A stretch of 64,000 nucleotides of DNA from Filobasidium wieringae (taxonomy: Eukaryota > Basidiomycota > Tremellomycetes > Filobasidiales > Filobasidiaceae), in the NCBI GenBank assembly GCA_001600055.1, contig BCIV01000001.1, forward strand, positions 248,001 through 312,000, given 5' to 3'. Positions 24,435 through 36,400 of this stretch are shown here, piece by piece (position 1 is the first letter of the stretch; each line of letters begins with the position of its first letter). The notes under the pieces are model-generated. The model did no database searches and was not told where the DNA came from. It was given only the letters and a program-made list of their open reading frames with translations. The translations under genes and the position numbers were made by a program.

Positions 24435-26555
24435 TTATATTTCACCGTCTTCCTCCCCTAATGTTGCTAGATGCGACGGTATCTGGGTTCCAGCTGCTGT
24501 CAATTTGGCCTCCTTTTTGGCTCTCGCAGAGGTCTTCAACCGTTCGAAACGGTCACGATACTTCTGCAAATGAGAACGCTAATGAACGAGATAAGATGAG
24601 CTTAGAAATGATAAACTGGTACTGGTATACTCACTGCTCGCTCGTTCTCTGCCTGCAATAGTCTGACCTGTTCCTCTAAATCTACAACTCGTTTCCTTAA
24701 AGAAGCTGTTTTGCGAGAGTTTCACAACGATAATCAGCTCAATCTCACCTCAATTCGACTTCAAATGCTGGACATACCGTCATTAGATGCAGCCGCCCCT
24801 ACCGGTCCGTCGTCACTAGGCTTAGAATCGAGTTGCAACCGATTGAAAGCCGGTGGGCTGGTGCTTCTAAGGTGCATAGAAGGAGATGTCCGTATGCTTC
24901 TGGACATTGTCCCATACTGCCCTGGAGGTGATAGTGAGCCAGAAGCGAGCATCTGGCTTCTGAAAAGTTCTTGACTTTGCATAGCTTTCTGAGCCTATCG
25001 TTCGTAGACGAGTCTGAGAAGTGAGAGCTCGTTCGTTTCGCAGTTACTAACTCAGCTCACCTCCAATTTGACTCCGAGCACGACGCTCTTCATCATCTCC
25101 CCCCTCTTTTCATCTCTTTGCCTAACCCGCCTCAGTTCCTCTTCGACCTTTTGATTGTGTACGGAAAGCGCATCCAAGCTGGCTCTGAGATTTTCATTCT
25201 CCAGCTCGAGCTCTTCCGGGGTCTTTTTCACGGCCGGACGCAGGGTTGATGTTGTGCTTGGGGTAGAGGCGCCGGGGTCGGAGAAACTGGTTCGTCGAGA
25301 TTCTTTGGAGATGACGTAGAACGAGTCCATGCTCGAGGACGATTCCGGTTCTGATCGTTTCAATTCGTCAGTCAAGCTTCAACACCCTATATCTCGCTTG
25401 AGTTGCTAACCTGGAACCGATTCTTTTTCTCTCTCCTTTCCCTTCTCTCTCCTCTTGTCGGACCTATCTCTGTCTCTGTCTCTCGACCTAGCATCTCCAC
25501 CTTCGTCTCCCGCTCTGGGAACATCCAGTGGCATAGCTGCGAATGCCACGGGATTACTGATCTGGTCAAAGGCCGTTTCTAGTACCGCCCAAAACCTTGC
25601 GAATGGGTCTGAAGAATCCAGCTATAGACGTTCATGTTTAACAATGACGGTTCAGACATTGTGTGTTTGGGAGGCGACATACATAGAAGGAGATTCAAAC
25701 GTACAGGATGCCCAAACTTGACGTAGGAATCTCCCGCCCCGCCTCGTTCGGACGAGCTACTACTGGCATATAGAGTGGAAGCCGTGCCCGATCTGAACCC
25801 GCTATTCGGATCTGGAGCGGATTCGTTTACGCTCAAATTAGAAGGAGGGTGCGGAGTCGAGAAGAATGGGAGGGTCTTTGGATCGAGCGAAGGGGAAGGA
25901 CGAGCGAAGGGTGGATCGTGAGTGTGCGCGGCTCCGTGAGAGGATGGTACTGTTGCATCAGGGACAATTGTCAATTCTGATCGGAGCCAGGATACTAGAA
26001 GAAGCATAGACTTACGACCTTCATGATAAGAACTTTCCACTCCAGGTCTTCTCCTCCTCTGTCTCCCGACGATGGTGGCGAGTCCTTCGCCTGCTTTGCT
26101 CTGAGTGTGATCCGCTCTTCCAGAATTGCCTGGTACGACTGAGGCAGAAGACGTCCTAGCAGCTGCAGTCACAGCAGCTCTTCGACCAAGATCCTTCGAC
26201 TTCTTTCGGTTCTGTGCTGCGAGGAGGTTGAGGGTAGATACGGCCTAAGGGCGGATAAGGCGATGATTAGTTCTGCTAATACCAGACTACAGGGGTTAGT
26301 AACCGGCTGACCCCTGCATCCGAAGTTTCCCTTGACACTTTCTCGAATATTCCGGTTGCTTGATCATATAGATCTTTAGCTCTACGAAGGTTCTCCGGGG
26401 TGGACGGAAGTTGAGCTATCTGAGAAGCTTTTGCCGATAGGGCATGAGCCTGTGTCGGGATAGCAGCCCTCAGTAAACGATTCTGAAGAGACACAGTCGT
26501 CAAACTTTAGACTTACCCTGTTGATGGGGCTTTCTGCAGAATGCGAGGAACTCAT
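24435..26555 (-). CDS. MIT-domain coiled-coil protein, possibly Atg38/NRBF2-like
   Basis: Nine exons on the minus strand (26517-26555, 26312-26482, 26016-26244, 25705-25949, 25411-25621, 25061-25350, 24778-24994, 24635-24705, 24435-24563) encode 533 residues. An N-terminal MIT-like helical hairpin spans about 14-90 (QAHALSAKASQIAQLP, NLRRAKDLYDQATGIFEK, LNLLAAQNRKKSKDLGRR). A conserved block follows (DPFARFWAVLETAFDQISNP). Coiled coils come next (ELELENENLRASLDAL, VEEELRRVRQRDEK, LRKRVVDLEEQVRLLQAENERA), and the end is helical. MIT plus central coiled coil is the layout of Atg38/NRBF2, the dimeric regulator of the autophagy PI3-kinase complex; the assignment is inference. The first intron is only 34 nt. 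The 3' end lies 60 bp from the convergent METTL21-type gene. Confidence 0.75.
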
Positions 26556-27109
26556 CTATTATAAGACCCCGGTACAATACGATAGGCTTGGATCTCAACC
26601 CGCTTGTGGAGAAGTCTTGACGGGATGCATGAGTTAAGCGGTGTAGAGGGCGATGCTCAACCCACCGGGTTCTTTCTCGATGCGTTCGAGTACCTCGAGA
26701 AGGAAGAAGAGCCTCTGGTGCTAGTATGATTTTAGACGCTTGTTCAGATTGGAATGGCCTAGGGAGAGTCTGTTGGGCTGCTAGAGTGCGAAGATCTAGC
26801 ATCGATGTTGAGCCTCGGTGAACGTTACGTAATTTCATTCTTATCCGTATCTCCTCCTATATCCTGCTAATCTTCAGCAAATAGGTACTCTCCTATGACT
26901 CGATATCATTGATCACTAGGAATTATAGCTACAGATACCCCATCATCTCGTCCACGGTACGCTCATCGTTCGAGCCAAAGAGTATAGAAAAATCTAGACA
27001 CGCAGCCTCTGTACATCGCAAGCAAGTCATATCGCAAGTTTCCCTACAGCTTCAGCTTGGTACCTGGTTCGACTGCTTCACGACTAATTTCGCATCTTTG
27101 TAGGTTAGG
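26556..27109. promoter_or_regulatory. Divergent promoter, Atg38-like gene and ARG7
   Basis: This 554-bp interval separates two divergent starts. Open frames on both strands here begin with non-ATG codons or lie in the presumed leader of the minus-strand gene. No specific regulatory site is claimed. Confidence 0.45.
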
Positions 27110-28826
27110 ATGATCAGCTCAATCTCACTTTCCGTCCGGTCACCCCGTATCCTCTCAGCGTCATGGCGTATCACCTCCTTCCCTGCCCGCTCCATGGCCA
27201 GCAAATCCACCCCCGATAAATCATATCTTGTTACTTCCTATCCCGACTCCGCTTTTCCCCTCGGCTTCCAGGTAGCAGCGACTCATTGTGGAGTGAAGAA
27301 AAAGTCCGGTGTGCTCGACTTGGGAATTTTGGTCAACACTTCGGAGAGTTCTTGTTCCGCTGCAGCATGTTTCACCCGAAACGTATTCAAAGCCGCTCCT
27401 GTTCAGGTCTCGGATGAGGTATTGAAAAAGAACGGAGGAAAGGTTAAGGGATTCATAGTCAACTCTGGTTGTGCGAATGCCGTTACCGGAGCGAAAGGGA
27501 TGGAGGATGCCAAAAGCATGAGTCAGGGGGTCACCGATTCCCTGAAATCCTCGGAACAAGAGGGAGGAGCGTTGGTCATGTCTACCGGAGTGATAGGACA
27601 ACATCTTCCAATCGAGAAAATCATGTCTTCCATCCCTTCCCTTACCTCTTCTCTTTCCTCATCATCAAACGCATGGCTATCCCTCGCAAAAGCATTCATG
27701 ACAACCGATACCTTCCCTAAATTGCGGGCCCGCTCCTTCAAACTGGGCAACGAGACCGTAAAGATTGTTGGGATCGATAAGGGAGCAGGAATGATCCATC
27801 CCAACATGGGACCACCCCATGCAACTCTGCTGGGAGTCATCGCAACCGACGCATCAATCAGTCCAAAAGCCCTTCAATCTGCCCTGACTCACGCTGTGGA
27901 TCGTTCTTTCAATTCCATCACTGTAGATGGCGATATGAGTACTAACGATACCATCCTCTGTCTCGCTAACGGTGCCTCGAAGGGAAAGGAGATCACGGAA
28001 GAAGCCACCCCAGAGCTGTTTGACACGTTCAAAAAGGAATTGACTGGGTTTGCGGAGGAGTTGGCTCAGCTGGTCGTAAGGGATGGAGAGGGTGCTACCA
28101 AGTTCGTCACCATTCGGGTCGAGGTGAGTCGGTTCCTTTCTGTTCTATCATTATACATTAAGGTTACTGAGTAAGCATGGACGTAGAATGCACCCAGTTA
28201 TGATGTTGCCAGGAAGATCGCTTCTTCCGTAGCTACTTCGTCCTTGGTCAAGACGGCCATGTACGGTGAAGGTAAATGCTCAAACACGCTCAGTAGTGAG
28301 TTGATAGCTGACGCTCAAGACCTGATTATAGATGCCAACTGGGGTCGAATCCTGTGCGCCGTGTGAGTTATCTAGATCTTCTCCTCGAGACCCAAATCAC
28401 TGATGGTTTCTTTGTAATCTAGCGGATACACTGATGTTCCAGCTGGGACAATCTCCCCTACCTCCGTCTCCGTTTCCTTCGTCCCACCATCCAAATCACC
28501 CAACTCCTCTCCCCTGAAACTTTTGACGAATGGAGAACCTGAACCCAACATCGATGAAGCTAGGGCAAGTGAAATCCTTGCTGAGGAGGATTTGGAGGTT
28601 CTGGTAGATCTGGGCGTGGAAGGTGGAGCAAGTGCAAACTACTGGACTTGTGATTTCAGTCATGTAAGTGATCCCTCCTCTAATATTAAGTTTCTTGTTG
28701 GTACTGATGGAACACTTCTCGTTCGATCAGGAATACGTCACGATCAACGGAGATGTAGGTCTCAACCGCTTTTTAAGAGGCATTTTGATAACTGATAACC
28801 TCGTTTGCCCCTAGTACCGGACCTAA
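27110..28826 (+). CDS. ARG7: Mitochondrial glutamate N-acetyltransferase/ornithine acetyltransferase (ArgJ)
   Basis: Six exons (27110-28123, 28187-28271, 28332-28362, 28423-28663, 28731-28754, 28815-28826) encode 468 residues. The enzyme recycles acetyl groups in arginine synthesis, making ornithine from N-acetylornithine and N-acetylglutamate from glutamate. The first 30 residues ([19 protein letters not shown]) form a basic, Ser-rich mitochondrial presequence. Family motifs are [36 protein letters not shown], and the self-cleavage site HATLLG whose threonine becomes the nucleophile of the beta chain. [19 protein letters not shown] and the C-terminal [11 protein letters not shown] also match. 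The last exon holds just YRT and the stop. Length is normal for fungal ArgJ. Confidence 0.96.
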
Positions 28827-28969
28827 ACTTCAATATTCAAACGAAGAAACCAAAGGAGAACGAGATGCCTTCTTGGCATCTTGAGAGAATGTCAAGGGCG
28901 TGATGCAGCATGATGATCATGAATTAATCCTTCGATAAGCGGTCGATACAAAATGTTTCCCGTTCGGAC

Positions 28970-29721
28970 TTATTGTTCGCCCCTAACTGCTTCGATGAAT
29001 TTCTCGACGTGCTTTTCCGGAATAGCTCCCACTATCATATGTGTATTGTAGCGTTAGTGAAGCGAGAAGATGGGTGACTAAGCTGAGAAGAAGGCCAAGA
29101 CTTACTAAACTGGTTCACTGGTTTGCCGTCCTTGAACGCCATGACAGTAGGCAGCGATCGGATCTGACAGACATAATGAGTTCATGATGAGCTACAGTAT
29201 TCCCGGTAGCCTGGTAATACTGAGTCAAGACTTGCCTTATACTTAGCCGCAAGCTCTGCTTCGACATCTACATCGAGGGTGACAAGACTGTATAGTTGAT
29301 AATTAGCTCGGCCGAATCGCTCTCCGCTATGATAAGCTGCTTCTCACTCGACGTTCGCCTTCTCGGTCACTTTCTTCAACACGGGAGTCAGGACTTTGCA
29401 TGGCCCGCACCACCTAGAGAGACAATGGGCAATTCAGCAAGACCCTAACCCAGCGTTGCCATGGCGAAGGACTGACGTTGCGTAGAAATCCACCAACACG
29501 AGGTTCTTGGACTCTGTGACTTGCTTCTGAAATGTCTGAGAGATAGACATTACAACAGAACGTAAGATGAGCTGAATGAATCGCTCTCTTATAGTTTCAC
29601 GTACAGCGGCATCCACTCCAGGGTAATAAGCCATTGCTCGAGCTGATGAGCTGAAGTTAGCCTTGACGTTTTGACGCAGGGTGGAAGCGACGCCTGTTCT
29701 ACCGAGGCGTATGAAAGACAT
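28970..29721 (-). CDS. Mitochondrial thioredoxin
   Basis: Six exons on the minus strand (29605-29721, 29477-29535, 29348-29413, 29236-29287, 29106-29163, 28970-29031) encode 137 residues. A basic presequence (MSFIRLGRTGVASTLRQNVK) precedes the thioredoxin fold. The active site WCGPCK is rebuilt across the third exon junction; LVLVDFYAT and the cis-proline SLPTVMAF are also present. The protein reduces disulfides in the matrix, recharged by thioredoxin reductase. The intron after KYK uses a GC donor (GCAAGT). The first intron is 69 nt with no in-frame stop, so its retention would add 23 residues. Gene structure rests on frame and recovery of family motifs. Confidence 0.94.
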
Positions 29722-31565
29722 TGTTCGTGAGGGTATGACTAGCACTGGATGACAAGCTGAAACAAACTGGTCGTCTGAAGCTTTTGAAGGTGTGACAACT
29801 ACTACTGTAGTACTATATTATTCCTCGGTATTGTTCGCGACATGACTAATCAATCAACCTGACATCATTTTGAAGCGCTAGGCGAGTGGCAAGGACGACG
29901 GCTTAGATGACTGGCTGTTTCGATCGAAATGTCTCACAACAGTTGTGAATATCATTTAGATCACCATTTTAGAGTGCCATGTACCACTATTTAAGATCAA
30001 TCGCGTTGATGCGCCAATAGGTCATACTGGGAGAGCGCCGCTAAGTGACCGGTCAGAGGTCATCCATCCCAATATAACAGCTTTTGGTTTCCTTTGTCTA
30101 TGTAAATCCCTCAGAGACTGACGAGATGATCCACAAAATCAAGGAAAACCCAAGCTACAGGTCCCCAATCCTTGTCAATCGGACACTACCTCTGACACAA
30201 CCGATAGAGTTCTGCGATGACCGCGATCGACGACGCGAAATTGAGCAAGACGTGCAAGCTACATTGCATAGACAGTATCCGCGAGTAGGCAGAGCGTCGA
30301 ACCTTGAGTCTCTCCTATCCCTGTGTTTGATCATTTGAACCGGATGATGAGGTACAACCTGAATCTGAACCGCAACAGTCACTATCACTTCCATTTCCAG
30401 TGTCGCTTTGGCAGCCATGCCCTCGAGAATCCCGTTCAAACGAACCCGCGGGTGAATTGACCGTCGTCGATCCAGACAGATCAGGAAGACTGATCTCCGT
30501 ATATGCCAGCGCATCCGCTCGTGCAGTTTTGATTCTGGTCGCTGTCTCTCGTTCTTCAGGTGGCAGAGCTTCTCAAACGAGCTTCCATCTCTCGTAAACG
30601 CAGAACTCTAGAGTAGAGGGACCTTCTATTAAGCGTAGCCTAAAGAAGTTTTTTGCATGGTCCAAATCACAGAGTTCGGATGTCCGGTTCCCTCCTTGAA
30701 GAAAGATGTAATCGCTCGACGATATACGCAACAACCTCTCCAAATAGCCGTTCAATCTGGTCTTTCAGGTGATCTGGGATGACCATGCTGACGAGAAGGT
30801 GAGTTTTGCTAAGAAAATCGATGACAGTATGAGTAGTCTCGATTGTGGGACGTAGGGCAAGAGGATATTGACAAAATGACACAATTCTCTTTTGTATGCA
30901 TCTTCGTTTCAGATACATCCATTGTTGATCTGTTTTCTGTCCTCGCCTCTCCACTTTTACACTTTCTGGGCTGAAACAAGAGCTTGATCGAAAGGTATCC
31001 AGGGCAAGCGAGTGACAACGACTAACCCTTAGACTGCAAAAGATCGAGCCAGACGCGTCAATTCGATGAGACGGTGCCAGTGAACTCTGATCGCTATATC
31101 ATCAGAACTTGTGACGATAGAAATCAAGGACTCGGTACAAGGCGACTGTTCAAATATGAATTGATATATTGCCGGTTGCACATAGTCTGCCGGACTGGGT
31201 TGATCACCCAAAGGCGCACAAAACTATTTACTCGTTCAGCCACCTTGAGGTTATCAGAAAACATACACTGGTATATAGGTTCAGTAGCCATCCTGTTCTA
31301 TTGCTGTCAGTCACTAGGGTCACTTGCAATTGCAAATTGACGATCAAAGTTAAGCAGCGTGAATCGATCTTTACTAACGGGGCAAAGCGCAAATGAGGCA
31401 GCGTTTAGGTCGATGGCGCGCATTTATGGTCAGTTTGATTGGAATACCTCTAGAGACAGCTACTTGGTATGGATGCTAGACCGTGCCAGTTGTCCTGCAA
31501 CAACTGATGCTATTGAGCAAGGCAAGTTTGTGACGTGCTGCATCGAAAACATCAAGCATCGCTTA
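29722..31565. other. Gene-poor interval with an ORF remnant
   Basis: This 1.84-kb interval lies between thioredoxin and the tRNA. On the minus strand, about 30955 down to 30334, one frame reads LERLLRISSSDYIFLQGGNR, DLDHAKNFFRLRLIEGPSTLEF, then an in-frame TGA, then EALPPEERETATRIKTARAD and a Ser/Gly/Cys-rich tail. The TGA is not removed by any reasonable intron, and a second TGA lies upstream in the same frame. It looks like a disabled gene or a chance frame. The rest shows no supported feature. Confidence 0.25.
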
Positions 31566-31670
31566 GCCCGATGAGCTCCGTTGGTAGAGCAGCCGACTCT
31601 TAACCTGGGTACTCAAGTCATACTCTAGAGTTCGATCGGCAGGTCATGGGTTCGAGCCCCATATTGGGCT
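31566..31670 (+). tRNA. tRNA-Lys: tRNA-Lys(CTT) with 32-nt intron
   Basis: The acceptor stem GCCCGAT pairs with ATTGGGC (one G-T). The D-arm has GCTC/GAGC around CCGTTGGTA, and the T-arm is ATGGG-TTCGAGC-CCCAT, giving a good B box at 31649-31659. The anticodon stem GCCGA/TCGGC closes a seven-base loop CTCTTAA with anticodon CTT at 31599-31601. An intron of 32 nt (31603-31634) sits one base 3' of the anticodon, the canonical position for nuclear tRNA introns removed by the tRNA splicing endonuclease. CCA is not encoded. The isotype follows from the anticodon and the classic Lys acceptor sequence. Confidence 0.95.
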
Positions 31671-31673
31671 GTC

Positions 31674-31678
31674 TTTTT
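31674..31678 (+). terminator. RNA polymerase III T-run terminator
   Basis: Five consecutive T residues begin four bases after the mature 3' end of tRNA-Lys, the standard Pol III stop signal. Confidence 0.85.
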
Positions 31679-32158
31679 CGTCCCTGCATCTCCAGGGGTC
31701 AGGGCTTTCGATTGGGACCGGCCAACGAGGTTTAGACACGAAAAAAAGGCGAAATCGCGGGACCCCGCGAGTGGCGCGCGTCAACTTTTTTGACAGCTTC
31801 CGAGTGATTACAACTTCCATGACCTGTTTGAGACAAGATAGATCGACTCGAAGTTATGCCTGTTTCGTTCCATCTATCTAGCATAAGTGTAGCCGTTCTT
31901 CTCCAGATGCTGGTGCTCCGAGATTGGATTATTTTTTTTAAGCTTGAAACCCTGATAAGCTATTTTTTCGCTGAGTGTAAATGACGTGTAATACCTGTAT
32001 TATTATCATGCTCACGCTTCGTCATTGAGTGCGGGACGTTCATCCTAAGTTGTAGGTGTGATTACATCTCAAAGGCAAGATAGAAAGCTGCGACATCTAC
32101 ATCGGCAAAGGTCACTACTACTGTTACTCCTAATCAATCAAAAACATATTGTTGAAAC
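31679..32158. promoter_or_regulatory. Region between tRNA-Lys and proteasome alpha5 gene
   Basis: This is 480 bp with T/A homopolymer runs (AAAAAAA near 31741, TTTTTTTT near 31932) but no gene. It presumably contains the PUP2 promoter. Confidence 0.45.
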
Positions 32159-33339
32159 ATGTTCCTCACCAGGTGAGCTTGGGATCCCGTCTGTGAGACG
32201 TAGCATCGACTCTCGAACCTGATCGAGCAAGCGTGGTAGATCTGAATATGACCGCGGTGTCAATACTTTCTCTCCAGAGGTGAGTAGCATCAATCTGACT
32301 ACTGATGCTGACATCGGGAAGCTCATATAAATGGTTATACAGGGACGACTGTATCAGGGTGAGCTAAGATGCTTCGGCGCAATAGCAATACTTATTGACT
32401 CAGATCGCCTTACACAGTCGAATACGCTATGGAAGCCATCAAGCTTGGATCTACCACTGTCGGAATCACGACGCCCCACGGCACTATCCTCGCTGTTGAA
32501 AAGCGAGTGCAGTCCACTCTGCTCGAGACCTCTTCTATCGAGAAGATCATGGAGATCGATTCCCACATCGGATGCGCCATGTCAGGTCTCACGGCCGATG
32601 CCAGGACTATGGTAGAACACGCTCGAATGACGGGCCAGATGCATGCTTTCACCTACGACGAACCCATCAAGGTGGAGAGTGTTGCTCAGGCAGTTTGTGA
32701 TTTAGCTTTGCGATTCGGAGAGAGTGTGGATGATGATGAAGCGATGATGGTGAGTCAATAAAGTCAAGTCTAGCTCGATCCTTTAGACTAAATATACCAC
32801 CCTCCATAGTCTCGACCATTCGGAGTGGCTTTACTAATAGCAGGCGTCGACGAGTATGGTCCTTCCCTGTAAGTTCACCGTATACTTCGCCCTGGACTGT
32901 GCCTGAGACCCCCACTCTCTCCCTAGATTTCACACCGATCCTTCAGGAACTTTCACCCGGTATGACGCAAAGGCTATCGGTAGCGGGAGTGATGCTGCTC
33001 AGACGTCGTTACAAGATGCCTACAACAAGGTGAGTTTTCGTGTCTTACCTCAAGTAGAGCCGCCCTTGATCAAGACTTTGTCCGCACGCACAACAGAACA
33101 TGACACTGGAGGAGGGGCACAGGTTGGCCTTGAAGATTCTCAAGGAGGTGATGGAGGAAAAAGTAGACGAGAACAACATTCAGCTTGCTCAGGTACGTAT
33201 CCGCAACCGTGTTCTGAAATCACGAAATCTCTCATTGACTGGCGCGAATTCCCTCCAGGTTGTACGAGCAGATAACAACGAAGCAAAGTTCGAGATCCTC
33301 AGTGGAGAGGCAACAAAGGCTCTGATTGCGGCTATGTAG
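32159..33339 (+). CDS. PUP2: 20S proteasome subunit alpha5
   Basis: Eight exons (32159-32172, 32240-32279, 32343-32358, 32418-32749, 32810-32868, 32927-33029, 33097-33192, 33259-33339) encode 246 residues, the family length. The N-terminus [35 protein letters not shown] (given here only as known alpha5 pattern) is rebuilt from exons of 14, 40 and 16 nt. Downstream motifs are [46 protein letters not shown], and [18 protein letters not shown]. Alpha5 sits in the outer ring of the 20S core and contributes to the gate and to docking of the regulatory particle. The exon structure is certain because the protein is so conserved. Confidence 0.97.
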
Positions 33340-33485
33340 GGTGATGGATACCGGATGCTCTGAATGATTAATGTTCAATACGATTTTACTTTACGATGTA
33401 TGTGAAACGTCGATTCTTTTCGGTTCAAAATCCACCTGCTCTTCATGCGAATCGTTTCGTCCACGTCCTTCCCGATAATTTCCGA

Positions 33486-36400
33486 TCACTTCGAAGTCTC
33501 CTGGTCCAGCTGTAAAGTCCAATTGAATGGTTGGAAACGGTTGCCCAGCTTAGCCTTCCTAGTCTGGTTCATTTTCGGATCTACTCTTCGAGGTTTTCTC
33601 CATCTTCGGGCCTCTAATCCCAGTAAATTTCCTATGATTTCGTGGGCAAAGTACCTGAAAGGGAAAAATTAAGCATCTTGTAACGAACACAGTGCCGGCG
33701 AGTTCTAATACCTCGTGTACTCCCCTCCCCCCTTCTCACCCTCATCGATTAGCCCTTCGACGTCTTCTTCAAGACCATTCCCGGACCTTTGTTCCTCTCC
33801 TTCAATGACGTGTCCATAGCCTTTCTCCCCCTTGTAGTCCCAATGAACCATAAAGTAAGGCATGTTAGAAATCAAGCTTCGCCTGAATCCACCCGGTCGA
33901 TCCGAGAAATCAATCAGCTTCCTATGCTGCGACCACTCGGATTCCGAAGCGAGGATAGCCTCTCGGAAATAAGCCGGGGCATCTGCGAATTGGTTGGCTG
34001 GCAAAGGTATAGCTTCGATGTACGAATGCTTGTGGTATTTAATACTCGATGGCAACACCGTCTCGAAGAAGATGACCCCTAGGTTCTTTTGGGCGAACAT
34101 TTGCATCAAGCATTTCATGAAGTTCTGCGCTTGGTAGACGTTGTTAGCTCTGCACTTCTACCTATATCAGTCTTTGAGCTCACTTTGATTTCTTCCCATT
34201 CATCGTCGTCAAGATCGAGAGTGCTAGTATAATGCTGAATCGGCACAATGATACAGTGTCCGTCTACCAGCTCCTCGTTTTGGGTGCATGAAAGATAAGC
34301 TCGATGACCGATAGCAACGATAGGTGCCTTGGGAGGGCCCTCTTCTTGGTAACAGAATGGGCAAGTATCAAGTGCCTTCTTTGTTCTTGAATAGTCTATA
34401 AATCATACGTCCGTCGAGCCGCGGCCAAAGGTCAACATATACGATCCTACTTACCGTTGACTGCGAAAGCTCTCTTCATCGCGTCGTTCTTCATCTTCTT
34501 CCTGGCTAGACGTTCAACGTTGTCGTCCATGTAGTCGTTGTCGTTCTGTTGTTGTAGTGTGTGAGTCAAAGAATCATACGAACATTAAAAACGTTTGTCT
34601 CACTTCGTATTTAGCGTCACCCGCAATCGCATTGGCCATACTTGCGTCCATACTTTTCTGGTCTCCAGAACCTCCAGCAAACCGTTCTTGACGAACCAAT
34701 TCACCAAGAGTCGTCGTATCATCATCGGCATTATACCTAACGACTTCACCAGTTTTCGAGTCTCTCGTCTCGAACTGAAGAAGCCAATATTCGGGTCAGC
34801 AAGCGATTCCCTTTGACATGTAAACATCAGACATACCTTGCCGTTCAACTTAGGGCGACGATTACCCGGCAGCAGTTCTTTCTCAGTGCCATCGCCCGTT
34901 CCTATATCGTATAGTTGACCACGAGCGTTCAGAGTGGGTAAAACCTGAACTTCCGTTCTGATGTTGCTCTTTGAATCACTAGATCGCCCAAGCTGACCAT
35001 CGACACCATTTTTATTTCCCTCCCACATCCCACCTCCTTGATCACCACCACCGGCCGAGTAGGCTCGATACTTTTCGCTTTCACGATCGTATTCTTCCTG
35101 TAAGCTCTGAGCGGACGGATCGTCTGAAAGCTTGGCCCGCAGTACTTTGGCTTGTAACGTGTTCAATGCGGCGAGGCTCAAAGGCGGCTGCGATGAAGTC
35201 GGGTCTAATCCTAGATCAGCCGTGCCGCCTGAAGCAGAGGCTCGAGGTATAGCAGTAGTGGATAGAGGGTTACGAAGAAGGTGATGTGGCGTCAAGACTG
35301 AAGGAATAGGAGTAGCCGGTTTCGACTGCTCGAATCTGCCTGAAGGACGAGGAGGTTGAGTAGGAGTCGAAAAACCACCGGCCTGTCCTGCGAGCGAGTT
35401 ACTACTAGCTGTTCTTCTGAGCCCGATCGCCTCATCAAACCTCCCTTCCTCACCAGGTCGACGAAAGCCTGCTCGACTACTAGGCCGGCTGCTGGCTGCT
35501 TCGTCACTGGTGAACATGAACCTTTTACTTCCAGGCAGAGCACCCGGGGTACTGGGTCCACTATCTGGTCTGGAGAATCCGCTGTTATTTGAAGTAGGAG
35601 TGTCGATACCAGTAGGGTTTCTTCTAGCAGAACGTCGGGAACCTCTGTCATCGAGGACTCGTCGTTCTTCAACAGCCTCCTCGAAGTCTTCCATGTTGCC
35701 GTATCGCTCCAGAGCAACTTCTTCAATCGATCGAGACCTGTTGAATGTATGAGATTAGGGTGCAACCATCGGGTGTAGATGGTTTTGACCTACTCCTCAT
35801 CCGCTTGCTCATAAACCTTGCGGAGTTTCATCATTCTCCATTGACTACCAGATGACCCTGGAACAATCTTCTTCTTTTCTGAAAACAGACGATGATGTGT
35901 GTTCAGGGATCTATCATCTTCTGTTCGAAAGATTACACTTACCGTTCTGGACATACTCATCCACGCTCTTGCCCTCTTTCAACTGCTGATTCAGCTCGAA
36001 TCTTGACACGATAAGCTATGAAGAAACGATGAGAACAGAAAGTAGGGCAGATTGATCAGAGCGAAGACGTACCTTATCAGGATCAGGTTTCTCTACGACC
36101 TTCTTGGTCCTAGCAGTTCCCATATCTGAGAAAAAGTCACCTCCACTCGAATTTTGCTCTCCATACCCATCCGTCAGAGCTCCACTCCCTTTCCCTAGTG
36201 TACTAGAGCCTCCCCTAGTTTCTTGCTCGTTCCCGATGATCTCCCTAGCATCTCGGTCGTTCACTCGAGCGCTGTGCGGAACAGCATGGTCAGGCGCTTT
36301 TGCGACGTTGCCCGATTCGCCCACAAGAAGACCGGGAATAGTCATCGAGGTGGGCTCTAGCATCCATGATTCTCGCTTGGTATCGTCTTGGCCTAGGCCT

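Noticed and set aside
26909..27103. Possible upstream ORF just before ARG7
   Set aside because: The frame opens with TTG and contains no ATG, so it is not a credible uORF.
30155..30514. 119-residue minus-strand frame near the ORF remnant
   Set aside because: It lies in a different frame from the protein-like segment and has no family match or splice support.
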